From: Actinomyces sp. 432
GTDB lineage: Bacteria > Actinomycetota > Actinomycetes > Actinomycetales > Actinomycetaceae
DNA length: 64,000 bases
Direction: 5' to 3'
Assembly (NCBI RefSeq): GCF_009930875.1
Contig: NZ_CP025249.1
Coordinates: 2,418,001 to 2,482,000, forward strand
Shown here: positions 19,717 through 31,526 of the stretch, one piece after another
Layout: each line of letters starts with the position of its first letter
How positions within the stretch are numbered: the stretch's first letter is position 1
Position numbers and translations under genes: made by a program
The notes under the pieces: generated by a model
The model's database searches: none
What the model was told of the DNA's origin: nothing
What the model saw: only the letters and a program-made list of their open reading frames with translations

Positions 19717-20412
19717 TCACGCCGCCCTGGCGGCCCGTGTCCAGGCGATGGCCTCGTCCACGCTGGTCTCCCGGTCCCCTAGCAGCGGGGTGCGATCGGT
19801 GAGTACGTCCCAGCCGGCCTTCACCGCCGCCCCGCGCTCCCGCAGCCAGCTGTATGCCCAGGTGGAGCGGTTGGCGCGGGCGCGCACGTCACCCACTCCG
19901 GATGCATCCACGCCCACGGCCCGGCACACCGCCACCGCACGCGCCTCGTGGAAGTCCTGGCTGACCACAATCGCCTCGGAGACGCCAAACACCTTCCGGG
20001 CCCGCACGCAGGTGGCGTAGGTGTCGAAACCTGCATAGTCCACGGCGATCGCCCCGCTCGGAATCCCTATGGACACCAGGTACTCGTACATGGCGATGGG
20101 CTCGTTGTAGCTGGCCTGGCCGTTGTCGCCGGACACGAGGATGGCCTCCACCCGCCCGGACTCGTACAGGTCAGCGGCCACGTCCAGCCGGTAGCGCAGC
20201 CACGGAGACGGCTCCCCGGAGGAGTACACCGACGCGCCCAGGACGACGGCGACCGGCGCGACCGCATCATCATCCGCGGCCCCGTGGTCCGTCACGTGCC
20301 CCGCGGCTGCAGCCCATACCCAGGCATTGGGCAGCGCCACCACCGCCACCGCGAGCGCAACCAGCCCGCCCAGGGCCCAGCGCCAGCGGCGTCGTCTGTC
20401 GCGTCGTGCCAC
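19717..20412 (-). CDS. SanA/YdcF-like DUF218 membrane-anchored protein
   Basis: 231 residues. A basic N-terminus (ARRDRRRRWRW) is followed by one membrane segment (about residues 13-36) and a DUF218 domain with VAVVLGASVYSSGEPSPWL, LVSGDN and VSQDFHEARA. The family includes E. coli SanA, connected to envelope barrier function. The protein is probably anchored with its domain outside the membrane; biochemical activity is not established. It lies upstream of groES on the same strand but beyond the CIRCE promoter, so it is not part of the groES transcript. Confidence 0.85.
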   Translation of the reverse strand: MARRDRRRRWRWALGGLVALAVAVVALPNAWVWAAAAGHVTDHGAADDDAVAPVAVVLGASVYSSGEPSPWLRYRLDVAADLYESGRVEAILVSGDNGQASYNEPIAMYEYLVSIGIPSGAIAVDYAGFDTYATCVRARKVFGVSEAIVVSQDFHEARAVAVCRAVGVDASGVGDVRARANRSTWAYSWLRERGAAVKAGWDVLTDRTPLLGDRETSVDEAIAWTRAARAA

Positions 20413-20743
20413 GCGATTCCTCCTTCGTCTGCCCCGGTTCGCCCAGCCAGCGGCTAGGGAGTGGGGCTTTTGTGGTGTGCCAGTGATGCCCTGCAGGCGT
20501 CACCCCGTACGGACGTGTCAGCGTAGCGGCATAGGGAGCCGGCGTCGGGGATGTTCGCCTCCGGCAGCGCATCGGGACCGTGCGCGCAGCGGAGCGCCGC
20601 CACCTGGAGCCCCGGGGGAGGTAGCATTCACCAGGCAGGCCGCGGCGGGGGGCGCCGGTCCACGAACCGTGAGGCGTCTCTAACCGTGAGACGCCTCTCC
20701 GGATGCGGCGCGCGGGCAGGCAGGCATGTCATGATTCTCGGCG
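20413..20743. other. Divergent intergenic region with one hairpin
   Basis: No gene is visible between the divergent SanA-like protein and methyltransferase. A perfect 10-bp hairpin, GAGGCGTCTC (20671-20680) with 20688-20697 around TAACCGT, lies 47 nt before the methyltransferase start and could be a leader structure. No clear promoter box was found. Confidence 0.4.
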
Positions 20744-22096
20744 ATGGACGGCTTCGACCTCGCCCCGCTGCTGACTCCCGAAGGTTGGCGGCTGCTCGAA
20801 TCTCTGCCACCGTACGATCCCGACCAGGCACTCGCCCTGGGCGAGTCCCTGCGCCGCGAGGGTTATTCCTCCGCGCTGGTCGCCGCTGCGCTGACACAAC
20901 AGCGTCTGCGCCAACGCGCCGCCTCCAAGTTCGGCCCCTTCGCGGAGCGCATGCTGTTCACCTCCGACACCCTGGAGCAAGCCACCCGGCTGACGGTCGC
21001 CGCCCATCACGCCTCCCGCTACGCGCGCGCCGGCATTCAGTACGTGGCCGACCTAGGCTGCGGCATCGGCGGCGACGCACTGGCACTGGCGTCATTGTGC
21101 CCTCGCGTACTGGCAGTGGACGGGGACGAGCCGACGGCGGCGCTCGCCACCGTCAACCTCTCCCCCTTCCCGAACACCGAGGTGCGCTGCGCCGATGCGC
21201 TGGAAGTGGATCTGGCGGCCGCTGGCGTGGACGCGGTCTTCGCTGATCCGGCGCGCCGCTCCGGCGGGCGGCGCATCACCGACCCCGAGCGCTGGTCCCC
21301 GCCGCTGGGACGGGTACTGGCTCTGCGCGAGCAGGTGGCGGCGCTCGGCGTCAAGGTTGCCCCGGGGATCGACCATGCGCTGCTGCCGGAAGACGCCCAA
21401 GTGCAGTGGGTGAGCGTAGACGGCGAGGTGGTCGAGGCCGGTATCTGGTGCGGCCCCCTGGCTCCGGAGGGACCCGGCCGCTCCGCCCTGGTCCTGCGCT
21501 CCGGCGGAGACGGCAATCCCGCCGCCCACGTACTGACCGACCCCGACTGCACGGACCCCACGGCCCCGCCCGCTCAAGTCGAGCCTGTAACCGGAGTGGA
21601 GGACCTGGGCGCTGTCATTCACGAGCCGGACGGCGCGGCCATCCGTGCGGGCCTGGTAGCCCACCTCGCGGGCCGCCTGGATGCACGCCCAGTCGGGCAC
21701 CGCATCGCCTACCTGACGGGTGCGCGGCCCGCCGGGCCGGAGCTGGCCCCCTTCGTACGCTCCTGGAGGCTGGTGGAGGTGCTCCCCCTGCACCTAAAGG
21801 CGCTGCGGGCCCGCGTGCGCGATCGCGGCATCGGCCACCTGGAGATTCACTCCCGCGGCGTGGAGATCTCCCCCGACGCGCTGCGCGCCTCCCTGCGCCC
21901 GCGGGGCGACACCGGAGAGGTCTGGCTGTTGACCCGTATCGGCCCACGCGGCGAGGGCGGGCGCGGCCGCTCCCCGAGGGGCGCCGTGCTCGTCGTCGAA
22001 CCGCTCAGCCGGCCGGAGGCCGACGCGCAGGCCCCTGCGCACGCATCGCCTCCCCCAGCACGTGTCCAGGTACGTAACGATCATCCTTCACCGTAA
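20744..22096 (+). CDS. Class I SAM-dependent methyltransferase with THUMP-like C-terminal region
   Basis: 450 residues. The SAM-binding motif VADLGCGIGGDALALA starts near residue 101, with the acidic loop AVDGDEP and the catalytic-region FADPARRSGGRR; the C-terminal part resembles the THUMP-like region of this actinobacterial family. A nucleic-acid or nucleotide substrate is plausible but unproven. The last about 25 residues are Pro/Ala-rich. Its 3' end precedes the glutamate-cysteine ligase-like gene by 46 bp, suggesting co-transcription. No good ribosome site precedes the ATG, so the start is moderately certain. Confidence 0.82.
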   Translation: MDGFDLAPLLTPEGWRLLESLPPYDPDQALALGESLRREGYSSALVAAALTQQRLRQRAASKFGPFAERMLFTSDTLEQATRLTVAAHHASRYARAGIQYVADLGCGIGGDALALASLCPRVLAVDGDEPTAALATVNLSPFPNTEVRCADALEVDLAAAGVDAVFADPARRSGGRRITDPERWSPPLGRVLALREQVAALGVKVAPGIDHALLPEDAQVQWVSVDGEVVEAGIWCGPLAPEGPGRSALVLRSGGDGNPAAHVLTDPDCTDPTAPPAQVEPVTGVEDLGAVIHEPDGAAIRAGLVAHLAGRLDARPVGHRIAYLTGARPAGPELAPFVRSWRLVEVLPLHLKALRARVRDRGIGHLEIHSRGVEISPDALRASLRPRGDTGEVWLLTRIGPRGEGGRGRSPRGAVLVVEPLSRPEADAQAPAHASPPPARVQVRNDHPSP

Positions 22097-22142
22097 ACGT
22101 ACGCAAGTGTCCCTGCTCAACGCCTCCGAGAGGAGCTCCGTC

Positions 22143-23408
22143 ATGACACCTACTACCCCCGCATTCACCCGGACGCCGCGCGCACATCTGCTGCATCGCA
22201 CGGATCTGCCCTTCGCCCGCTCCGCCCGCTCCACGCTCGGGATCGAGTGGGAGCTGCAGCTGGTGGACAGCGACAGCCTGGACCTGCGCCAGTGCGCCGC
22301 AGACGTGCTGCGCCTGGTTGGCCAGGATCCGAATATCCACGGCGAGATGATGCTCAACACCGTGGAGCTGGTCTCCGGGGCCCGCCGCACCGTCGCACAG
22401 TGCATTGAGGACATTGCGCTCGCCTATGACCGGCTGCTTCCCGTCGTCGAGCCGCTGCGGGTGCAGCTGGCCAGCGCCGGCACGCACCCCTTCGCCGACC
22501 CGCTGGTGCAGAAGGTCACCGACGCCGAGCGCTATGCGCGGCTCGTGGAACGCACCCGGCTGTGGGGGCACCAGATGCTCATCTTCGGCACGCATGTGCA
22601 CGTGGGCATAGAGGACCGCAGCAAGGTGCTGCCCATCTTGTCCGCCCTGCTCACGCGCGCCGCGCACCTGCAGTGCCTGAGCGCCTCTTCGCCCTTCTGG
22701 GCGGGTGCCTCCACCGGCTATGCGGATAACCGCGCCATGATGTTCCAGCAGTTGCCGACGGCGGGAGCCCCCCACCAGCTGAACTCCTGGGATGAGCTGG
22801 AGGGCTTCGTGGGCGATATGGTTCACACCGGCGTCATTGAGGACTTCACGGAGGTCCGCTGGGATGTGCGCCCGTCGCCGCGGCTGGGCACCATCGAAGT
22901 CCGGTCCTGCGACGCCGCCACCAACCTCACAGAGCTGGGCGGCATCGCCGCCCTCACCCAGTGCCTGGTCGAGGACTTCTCCCGCCGCCTGGATCGCGGT
23001 GAGCAATTGGACGCGCTGCCGCCCTGGTACGTCAATGAGAATAAGTGGCGCTCCGCCCGCTACGGCATGGACGCCATTTTGATCACGGACTCAGCCGGCA
23101 CGGAGGAGCTGGTGACGGAGACGGTCGAGCGGATGCTCACCGAGTTGGAGCCGGTGGCGAGCGACTTGGGCTGCGAGTCCGAACTGGACAGCGTCCGGGT
23201 GACCTTGGAGGCCGGCGCCTCCTACCAGCGCCAGCTCGCCGCCGCCGAGGCGACCAACAGCAACGAGGCCGCTATGCGCCTGCTGCTGGAGGAGGTGCGC
23301 GCCGGACGGCCACTGGCCCCCGCAGAGGTCACCGCCCTGGTTTCTGACGGCATCCACCCCGGCCCCGCCACCCCTCCCCGGCGCCACTTGCGAAACCGGC
23401 ACAAGTAA
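22143..23408 (+). CDS. Carboxylate-amine ligase, GCS2/YbdK family
   Basis: 421 residues. The GCS2 fold is indicated by GIEWELQLVDSDSL near the N-terminus, MMLNTVELVSG, the metal-site HVHVGIEDR and WDVRPSPRLGTIEVRSCD. YbdK proteins have weak glutamate-cysteine ligase activity; actinobacterial members can act in thiol-related or other amide-forming pathways. The ATG at 22143 has an excellent GAGGAG ribosome site, so upstream in-frame starts are rejected. The gene ends at a strong hairpin. The exact product is not known. Confidence 0.88.
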   Translation: MTPTTPAFTRTPRAHLLHRTDLPFARSARSTLGIEWELQLVDSDSLDLRQCAADVLRLVGQDPNIHGEMMLNTVELVSGARRTVAQCIEDIALAYDRLLPVVEPLRVQLASAGTHPFADPLVQKVTDAERYARLVERTRLWGHQMLIFGTHVHVGIEDRSKVLPILSALLTRAAHLQCLSASSPFWAGASTGYADNRAMMFQQLPTAGAPHQLNSWDELEGFVGDMVHTGVIEDFTEVRWDVRPSPRLGTIEVRSCDAATNLTELGGIAALTQCLVEDFSRRLDRGEQLDALPPWYVNENKWRSARYGMDAILITDSAGTEELVTETVERMLTELEPVASDLGCESELDSVRVTLEAGASYQRQLAAAEATNSNEAAMRLLLEEVRAGRPLAPAEVTALVSDGIHPGPATPPRRHLRNRHK

Positions 23409-23410
23409 CG

Positions 23411-23443
23411 CACCGAGGTCGGTTATATCTACCGACCTCGGTG
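23411..23443 (+). terminator. Hairpin terminator after the YbdK-family gene
   Basis: Perfect 13-bp stem CACCGAGGTCGGT (23411-23423) with 23431-23443 around TATATCT, starting 3 nt after the stop codon. It may serve tsaD from the other side as well. Confidence 0.75.
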
Positions 23444-23510
23444 AGAAGAGGGGCGAGGTAGGCGGGGCAGGCGGGAGGCCGACCTATAGCGCCTGTAGCG
23501 CCCTATGGGC

Positions 23511-24557
23511 TCAGTGGGCCACGGGGATGTCCAGGGGCATGCCGGAGTCGGGGCCGAAGTCCATGGGGCTCGGCTCCACTCCCGCGCGCACGGCCGCCGC
23601 GCCCAGGGCGGCGATCTGGGCGCCGTTGTCCGTGCAGTACTTCAGCGGCGGCAGCCGCAGGGTAATGCCGGCCGCCTCGCAGCGCTGCGCCGCGAGCGCC
23701 CGCAGCCGCGAATTGGCGGAGAAGCCACCGCCGATCACCAGGGTGTCGCAGCCAGTGTCCTGGCAGGCGCGCACCGCCTTTGCGGTCAGCGAGTCATTGA
23801 CCGCCTCGGAGAAGGCGGCGCACACGTCTGCGGCGGGCACCTCCTGGCCGGCGTCCGCCATGGACTCCACGTAGCGGGCGACCGCCGTCTTCAGCCCGGA
23901 GAAGGAGAAGTCGTAGCGGTGGCGCTCACGGTCCTTGGCGGCGGCCAGTCCGCGGGGGAAGCGGATCGCCTCGACGTCTCCCTGCTGCGAGAGCCGGTCG
24001 ACGTGCGGGCCGCCCGGGTAGGGCAGGCCGAGCAGGCGGCCGACCTTGTCGAAGGCCTCCCCGGCGGCGTCGTCGAGGGTGCCGCCCAGCTCGACGACGT
24101 CGGTGGCCAGGTCGTGGATGTCCAGCAGGCTGGAGTGGCCGCCGGAGACGATCAGGCCGATGAAGTGCTCGGGCGCGGGCCCGTCGATGAGTTCGTCGAC
24201 GGCAATGTGCCCGATGACGTGGTTGACGCCGTAGATGGGCTTGGCGAGGGACGCGGCCAGCGCCTTGGCGGCGCTTACGCCGACGGTGAGGGAGCCGATC
24301 AGCCCGGGGCCGGCGCTGACGGCTATGGCGTCAACGTCGCCCAGATCCACTCCGGCCCGCTCCAGCGCGGCGTCCAGGGTGGGCAGGAAGGACTCCAGGT
24401 GGGCGCGGGAGGCGATCTCGGGGATGATGCCGCCGAAGCGGGCGTACTCGTCCATGGAGGTGGCCACGACGTCGCCGAGCAGTTCACGGCCACGCACCAG
24501 GGCGACGCCGGTCTCGTCGCAGGTGGACTCGATGCCGAGGATCAGTGGTTCACTCAC
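23511..24557 (-). CDS. tsaD: tRNA N6-adenosine threonylcarbamoyltransferase
   Basis: 348 residues. It has the Kae1/Qri7 signatures [13 protein letters not shown], the metal-binding histidines in [21 protein letters not shown] and a late [11 protein letters not shown]. With TsaB and TsaE it attaches threonylcarbamoyl to A37 of ANN-decoding tRNAs; both partners are encoded at 30.7-32.1 kb on the same strand. A GTG at 24557 is taken as start; a TTG three codons earlier is possible. In related actinobacteria tsaD directly follows rimI, but here sdhCAB and an L,D-transpeptidase gene lie between. Confidence 0.96.
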   Translation of the reverse strand: MSEPLILGIESTCDETGVALVRGRELLGDVVATSMDEYARFGGIIPEIASRAHLESFLPTLDAALERAGVDLGDVDAIAVSAGPGLIGSLTVGVSAAKALAASLAKPIYGVNHVIGHIAVDELIDGPAPEHFIGLIVSGGHSSLLDIHDLATDVVELGGTLDDAAGEAFDKVGRLLGLPYPGGPHVDRLSQQGDVEAIRFPRGLAAAKDRERHRYDFSFSGLKTAVARYVESMADAGQEVPAADVCAAFSEAVNDSLTAKAVRACQDTGCDTLVIGGGFSANSRLRALAAQRCEAAGITLRLPPLKYCTDNGAQIAALGAAAVRAGVEPSPMDFGPDSGMPLDIPVAH

Positions 24558-24603
24558 GGCGCCCAAGCGTAGCCCGCCCGCAGCCCGGGTGGGGCAGGGC
24601 CGG

Positions 24604-26091
24604 TCAGTAGTGGCTGACTACGGTGGTGCCGGTCTCGGCCCAGTCGTAGTACCAGTGGGCCTCGTCCTCGGGCAGGTTGATGCAGCCGTGCGAGCCGGCG
24701 TCGGCCCCGACGCCGAAGTACTTGGCCCAGGGGGCGGAGTGGATCGCGTAGTTGCCCTGCCAGTAGGTCACCCAGGCGACGTCCTTCTGGCAGTAGGACC
24801 AGCCGGCGCTGCAACCCAGGTCCTGCTTCGCGTAGCTCAGGTATACCTCGTAGGTGCCGGTGATGGTCTCATTCCCGGGGCCGCCGTGGTTCATGAGAAC
24901 CGGGCCGTGCACCTGCTCGTAGCCCTCATAGGCGGTGATGGTGGAGTCGGTGAGGTTGATGTCGATCCACTTCTCGTCGGCCTCGGCGGCGTAGGCGAAG
25001 CGGTCAGTGCCGGAGGAGACCACCCGCTGCTCAGCGTCTGCCTCCACCTCCTGTACGGCCAGCTCACCGCTGTAGGAGTCGTGCGCCTCCAAGGCGGCAA
25101 TGATGGAGTCGGTGACCGCATCGCGGTTGGTGACCTCCAGGCCCGCCTGGGCGGGCCTGGCGGGCTCGAGCAGGTTGCCGTCGGCGTCGACGTTATCGAT
25201 CGCACTGATCGGGTCCAGTTCGACCGAGGCGGCCGCCTGGTCAACCCAGGCGGCGACGCTCTCCTTCAGCAGCACGGCAACAAGTTCGCCGTCGACGGCG
25301 GTCGTGCCCACCCAGGAGGCGCGGGTGGCGGCATCGGCCTGGATGGTCTCCCCCGCGCCGGTGACCGTCACCTCGGGAGCGATGAGCGCGTCGGCGTCGG
25401 CCGCTGCCGCCTCGGCAGCGGCGTAGGAGACGCTCGGGGCGACGTCGGTCAGGGGCAGCTGCGTGCTCTGGGAGGTCAGGGTGGTGGCGGCGGACTCGAC
25501 TAATGCTGTCAGTGAGGCCAGGTCCACGCCCCTCCCGTCGCTGCCGGCGACAGCCTCAAAGGCGTCCCCGTCGGCGCTGGGCTGGATGGATGCGTTGACT
25601 GCCGGAGTACCCACCTGGGTGTTGATGCGCTCAGCGAGCGCAGCCACGGCCTCAGCGTCCACAGAGACAGCCGGAGCCGCCCCGGCGTGGTCCACGAGGG
25701 CGAAGGACACCGACTGCGCGATATCGCCACCGTCCACCAGGGCATCGGCCAGGGACAATGCGTCGACGCGGCCGCCTGCTTGATCCAGCGGTACCTCGAC
25801 GGTCTGCCCGGCGACGGTGACGGAGACAGTGGTGCTGGCAGCCCGGGTGGCGACGACGTCGGCGACCTCATCACGGGTCATGCCGGCCACGCTCTGCCCG
25901 CCAATGCTGGTTCCGGCGGGGGCGAGGTCGGCCGCGTAGGCGGCGTGCCCTGAGACTCCGGCCAGCGGGGCCGCCAGGACGAGCGCAAGCAGCAGTGACA
26001 GCACTCGCCTGCGGGCGCGCAGACTGTTAGCTGCATGTCTGGGCGTATGCGCAGCGTCATCGCGTCGCCACTGCGGGAACCTCTTCACCAT
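24604..26091 (-). CDS. L,D-transpeptidase with YkuD catalytic domain
   Basis: 495 residues. A basic N-terminus and hydrophobic segment ([19 protein letters not shown]) form a signal sequence, probably cleaved after HAAYAA. Two repeated extracellular segments resembling peptidoglycan-binding-4 domains follow, and the YkuD domain occupies the last about 130 residues with [21 protein letters not shown] and the catalytic SHGCINL. Such enzymes make 3-3 cross-links in peptidoglycan or attach proteins. The ATG at 26091 follows GGAGG very closely; the next codon, GTG, is an alternative start. It lies between tsaD and the sdh operon terminator. Confidence 0.9.
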   Translation of the reverse strand: MVKRFPQWRRDDAAHTPRHAANSLRARRRVLSLLLALVLAAPLAGVSGHAAYAADLAPAGTSIGGQSVAGMTRDEVADVVATRAASTTVSVTVAGQTVEVPLDQAGGRVDALSLADALVDGGDIAQSVSFALVDHAGAAPAVSVDAEAVAALAERINTQVGTPAVNASIQPSADGDAFEAVAGSDGRGVDLASLTALVESAATTLTSQSTQLPLTDVAPSVSYAAAEAAAADADALIAPEVTVTGAGETIQADAATRASWVGTTAVDGELVAVLLKESVAAWVDQAAASVELDPISAIDNVDADGNLLEPARPAQAGLEVTNRDAVTDSIIAALEAHDSYSGELAVQEVEADAEQRVVSSGTDRFAYAAEADEKWIDINLTDSTITAYEGYEQVHGPVLMNHGGPGNETITGTYEVYLSYAKQDLGCSAGWSYCQKDVAWVTYWQGNYAIHSAPWAKYFGVGADAGSHGCINLPEDEAHWYYDWAETGTTVVSHY

Positions 26092-26259
26092 ACCTCCGGC
26101 CAAGGAAGTGTAACGGAGCCTGACGGGGAGAAAGTAACGATACAGCCGTCACCTGTGGGAGGCCACCGGCAGCCGCTGTGGCACACGCCGCCCGGAAGCA
26201 CGCCGCCCGGCGTTATCGCCCGTGCACAGGGGTGTCCGGCCCGCCCTGATTCATACGAC

Positions 26260-26295
26260 GCCGCGCAGCAGCTCTGAGCTGAGCTGCTGCGCGGC
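26260..26295 (-). terminator. Hairpin terminator of the sdhCAB operon
   Basis: Perfect 15-bp stem GCCGCGCAGCAGCTC (26260-26274) with 26281-26295 and a 6-nt loop, 33 nt downstream of the sdhB stop. No T-run. Confidence 0.72.
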
Positions 26296-26328
26296 GCGAG
26301 TGTGGGGCCTCAGCCGGAGCCGAGCGCC

Positions 26329-27098
26329 TCAGGCGGTGGCCTTCTGCCCCTTCCACAGGGCGTGGCCGAGGTCGCGGTTCAGCCGGGTGATGACCTCCAG
26401 CGGCACCGACTTGGGGCACACGGCCGCGCACTCACCGATGTTGGTGCAGCCGCCGAAGCCCTCGGCATCGTGCTGGTTCAGCATGTTGACCACGCGGGCG
26501 AGGCGCTCCGGCTGGCCCTGCGGCAGCAGGCCCAGGTGGGAGATCTTCGCGCCGGTGAACAGCATGGCTGAGGCGTTCGGGCAGGCAGCCACGCAGGCGC
26601 CGCAGCCGATGCAGGCGGCGGCCTCGAAGGCGGCGTCGGCCTTGTCCTTCTGCACGGGCACGGAGTGCGCCTCCGGGGCGGCGCCGGTGTTGACCGAGAT
26701 GTACCCGCCGGCCTGGACAATGCGGTCCAGCGCGGAGCGGTCCACGATCAGGTCCTTGAGCACCGGGAATCCCGTGGAGCGCCAGGGCTCGATGGTGATG
26801 GTGGAACCGTCCTTGAAGGAGGGGTCCTCCGCCAGGTGGCGCATGTGCAGCTGGCAGGTGGTGGAGCGGATCGGCCCGTGGGCCTGCCCGTTGATGACCA
26901 CGCCGCACTGCCCGCAAATGCCCTCACGGCAGTCCGAGTCGAAGGCTACGGGTTCCTTGCCCTCGGCGAAGAGCTGCTCGTTGAGCAGGTCGAGGACCTC
27001 GAGGAAGCTCATGTGCTCCTCGATGCCAGTCATCGAGTACTCCTCGAAGTGGCCCTCCGAGTTCTGGTTCTTCTGGCGCCAGATCTTCAGCTTGATGT

Positions 27099-27102
<4 letters not shown>
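26329..27102 (-). CDS. sdhB: Succinate dehydrogenase/fumarate reductase iron-sulfur subunit
   Basis: 257 residues. Cysteine clusters for all three iron-sulfur centres are present: [2Fe-2S] [10 protein letters not shown] with a later C, then [13 protein letters not shown] and [16 protein letters not shown] for the 4Fe-4S and 3Fe-4S centres. It carries electrons between SdhA flavin and the membrane cytochrome b. The GTG at 27102 overlaps the sdhA stop (27099-27101) in a GTGA arrangement. In a fermentative actinomycete the complex may run as fumarate reductase; direction cannot be judged from sequence. Confidence 0.95.
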
Positions 27103-29101
<1,999 letters not shown>

Positions 29102-29115
29102 TCACTCGCTCTCGA

Positions 29116-29919
29116 TCAGTGGGCGGCGCAGTGGGCGAACTGCTCGGAGGCCGAGCCGATCGCGTCGCAGAACTGGGGGTAGTAGTCGGCCGCGGCCATC
29201 GGGGCGTCGACCCAGCCGAACAGGATCGCCGTCGGCACGGACATGAACACGGCGAACAGGCCGAAGGCAACGACGAAGGCGATCAGGCGGATGAGGGGGA
29301 CGGTGTTGCCGCGGGTGGCGCCGAGGGTCTGCAGCGCCGACCAGACGCCGTGCCACACGTGCAGGCACAGGGCCGCGAGCGCCACCAGGTAGATCAGGTA
29401 GACCCACCACAGCTGGAAGCCGTAGTACATGTTGGCGTAGGCGCGCCCGTGGACGTACTCGCCGCCTGGGGTCAGCGTCAGGGTGGTGAACTGCAGGATG
29501 TGCCAGATGATGAACAGCAGCAGGATGACACCGCCCCACCGCATGGTGCGCATGGCGTAGCGGGAGGCGAAGTAGTCGGCTCCCGGCTTCTTGACCTCGT
29601 ACTTGTCATTCCCGCGGGCCTTGCGGTTGCGGTACCAAAGGTGGAAGGCACTACCCGCGTGCGCCAGCAGGCACGCCAGGAGTACAGCGCGCAGGATCCA
29701 CAGCACGCCGCCGTAGGGCATGAGGGGCTCAAGCAGGGTGCGCAGCCAGACCGCGTAGTGGTCATAGGCCATCTCACCGTCGAAGTAGTGGGTGTTGCCG
29801 TAGGCGTGCAGCACCAGATAGACGATGAAGACGATGCCCGACCAGGCCATCAGGCGCTTAATGAAGACCGTCGTCGTGTACGCGGCCTTCTTCTTGGGGG
29901 GAGCAGACGTTTTGACCAC
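29116..29919 (-). CDS. sdhC: Succinate dehydrogenase cytochrome b subunit
   Basis: 267 residues with five membrane segments, the form of the single-subunit diheme cytochrome b found in Bacillus-type and actinobacterial complexes. Heme-ligand-like histidines lie in segments such as YLVLHAYGNTHYF, LLAHAGSAFHLWY, FIIWHILQF and ALCLHVWHGVW. It anchors SdhAB and exchanges electrons with menaquinone. It is first in the sdhCAB operon; a GTG start is used, and no strong ribosome site is visible. The C-terminus (QFAHCAAH) is unremarkable. Confidence 0.92.
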   Translation of the reverse strand: MVKTSAPPKKKAAYTTTVFIKRLMAWSGIVFIVYLVLHAYGNTHYFDGEMAYDHYAVWLRTLLEPLMPYGGVLWILRAVLLACLLAHAGSAFHLWYRNRKARGNDKYEVKKPGADYFASRYAMRTMRWGGVILLLFIIWHILQFTTLTLTPGGEYVHGRAYANMYYGFQLWWVYLIYLVALAALCLHVWHGVWSALQTLGATRGNTVPLIRLIAFVVAFGLFAVFMSVPTAILFGWVDAPMAAADYYPQFCDAIGSASEQFAHCAAH

Positions 29920-30162
29920 GGCAGCAGTTTACGAACCACCATCAGCCCTTGGTCCCAATCCTCCGCGCCACTCTTGAGCAGATATAAGACATCCTTGCTA
30001 CGACGCGGAAAACCTGGAGTCTGCGTGCGGCAATCGGCCTCCGCCGAGCGGCCGCATCCGACCTGCCGCGGCCCGCGGACGCCCCCATTTCGTCACATCA
30101 TTGTCAGACAAATATCAGGGCCCGCGGGAATCTCCCGCACTCCGCACAGGCCCCTTGCAGCT

Positions 30163-30702
30163 TCAGGCGCCCGTCGCGGCGTCCTGCAGGCCGCGACGCA
30201 TGACGATGGCGTCCTCCACCGGCGCCAGGTAGTAGCGCCGCCGTCGCCCGATCGGGGCGAAGCCGTGGTTCGTGTACAGCCGCTGGGCACCCGCGTTGGA
30301 GGCGCGCACCTCCAACAGCACGGCGCGGCAGCCCGCTTCCGCCGCTACCCGCACCAGCGCCTCCAGCAGGGCCGAGGCCACTCCCCGACGCCGCGCGGCG
30401 GGGACGGTGGCGATGGTGAGCAGGTCGGCGTCCCCGCGGCCGTCCCCGTACCACAGGCCGGCATAGCCGACGATGCCCAGGTGACCGGCGGGCTCCTCAG
30501 TCGCCTCAGCGATCAGGTAGGCGCGGTCGGCACCCGGACCGGTGGTGCGGTCCAGCTCGGCGGCGAGCGCGGCCGGGCTCCAGGCCTCAGCGCCGAACAG
30601 CTCGGGCTCCAGGCGAGAGATCATCTCCAGGTCGGTGGGCGTCATGGGACGCAGCCGCACCCCCGGCGGGGCGGAGCCCACGGCGGATACGGGCGGGTTC
30701 AC
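30163..30702 (-). CDS. rimI: Ribosomal protein S18 alanine N-acetyltransferase-like GNAT
   Basis: 179 residues. The GNAT acetyl-CoA site is ATVPAARRRGVASALLEAL, with LEVRASNAGAQRLYTNHGF and RRRYYLAPVEDAIVM typical of RimI. It acetylates N-terminal alanines of S18 or other proteins. The GTG start overlaps the tsaB stop in GTGA, indicating translational coupling. The tsaE-tsaB-rimI order is standard in actinobacteria. Between its 3' end and sdhC (29920-30162) no gene or clear terminator is visible. Confidence 0.93.
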   Translation of the reverse strand: MNPPVSAVGSAPPGVRLRPMTPTDLEMISRLEPELFGAEAWSPAALAAELDRTTGPGADRAYLIAEATEEPAGHLGIVGYAGLWYGDGRGDADLLTIATVPAARRRGVASALLEALVRVAAEAGCRAVLLEVRASNAGAQRLYTNHGFAPIGRRRRYYLAPVEDAIVMRRGLQDAATGA

Positions 30703-31475
30703 CGGGCGGGCCCCGCGGACATGTGCACGTCAGGCCGCCGCAGGTAGAGCGGTTGTACGCCCAGCCCGGCCTCCCGTAGCGCCTCCTCCTCAGAATTCGG
30801 AAGCACACCCAGGCGGGCTAGGGCGACACGCACCTGTGCCGCGGCGTCACCGGAGACGAGGGCCAGCGCCTCACGGCCGGCGACCAGCTCGGGATACAGG
30901 GCGGCCCCGGATCCGGCCACGGCGTCGGCGGGGGGCCGCACGCCGTTGTTCTCGCGATCGCGCAGCGCTGCGGGGGTGAGGACCTCGTACTCACCCAGGC
31001 GCTCGACGTCGTCGCGGCCCCGGGCCCGGTAGCGGGCGGTGTAGACCTCCTTGCGGCGCGCATCGGTGGCGACCAGGACGGTGGCCGTACTTGCCGCTTC
31101 CCGGTCGCGCCGCACGAGCTCGTCAAGAGCGGTGCGGGCCACGGCGTCGAGGCTGGGGACGCCGTAGACGGGTATGCCGCGGGCGCGTGCCACGGCGCGG
31201 GCGGTGACCAGCCCGGCGCGCAGACCGGTGAAGGGCGCCGGACCGGTGGCGGCGACGACGGCGTCGAGCGGGGCGGCGGCCACCTCCGGGTCGGCGAGCG
31301 CGTCGGCGAGCATGGGGCCGAGGGACTCGGCGTGACGGCGGGGGCTGTCCTGCTGCGCCGCGACCAGGATGTTCAGGCCCATGCCGGCGGCGGTTGCGTC
31401 GGGAGTGCCGCCGCCTGCGGCGTCGGCTACAAGCAGCTGCGTTCCCAACGATGAGTCGATGGAGAGGATGCGCAC
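30699..31475 (-). CDS. tsaB: tRNA threonylcarbamoyladenosine biosynthesis protein TsaB
   Basis: 258 residues with the ASKHA-fold start ILSIDSSLGTQLLVAD, the RRHAESLGPML segment and ATGPAPFTGLRAGLVTARA, all typical of TsaB/YeaZ. It is the dimerisation partner that activates TsaD in forming t6A on tRNA. Its stop overlaps the rimI start by 4 nt, and tsaE lies 51 nt upstream on the same strand. Sequence is complete, and length is slightly above the usual about 220-230 residues owing to Ala/Asp-rich insertions. Confidence 0.95.
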   Translation of the reverse strand: MRILSIDSSLGTQLLVADAAGGGTPDATAAGMGLNILVAAQQDSPRRHAESLGPMLADALADPEVAAAPLDAVVAATGPAPFTGLRAGLVTARAVARARGIPVYGVPSLDAVARTALDELVRRDREAASTATVLVATDARRKEVYTARYRARGRDDVERLGEYEVLTPAALRDRENNGVRPPADAVAGSGAALYPELVAGREALALVSGDAAAQVRVALARLGVLPNSEEEALREAGLGVQPLYLRRPDVHMSAGPAR

Positions 31476-31526
31476 GGGCGCAAGCCTAGATGAGTGATCC
31501 CGGCTGTGCGATCGGCCGCCGGGGCG

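Noticed and set aside
26104..26259. Riboswitch or MtrA box upstream of the L,D-transpeptidase gene
   Set aside because: Repeated CGTTAC motifs are present, but their spacing does not fit the tandem MtrA consensus and no c-di-AMP riboswitch core could be traced.
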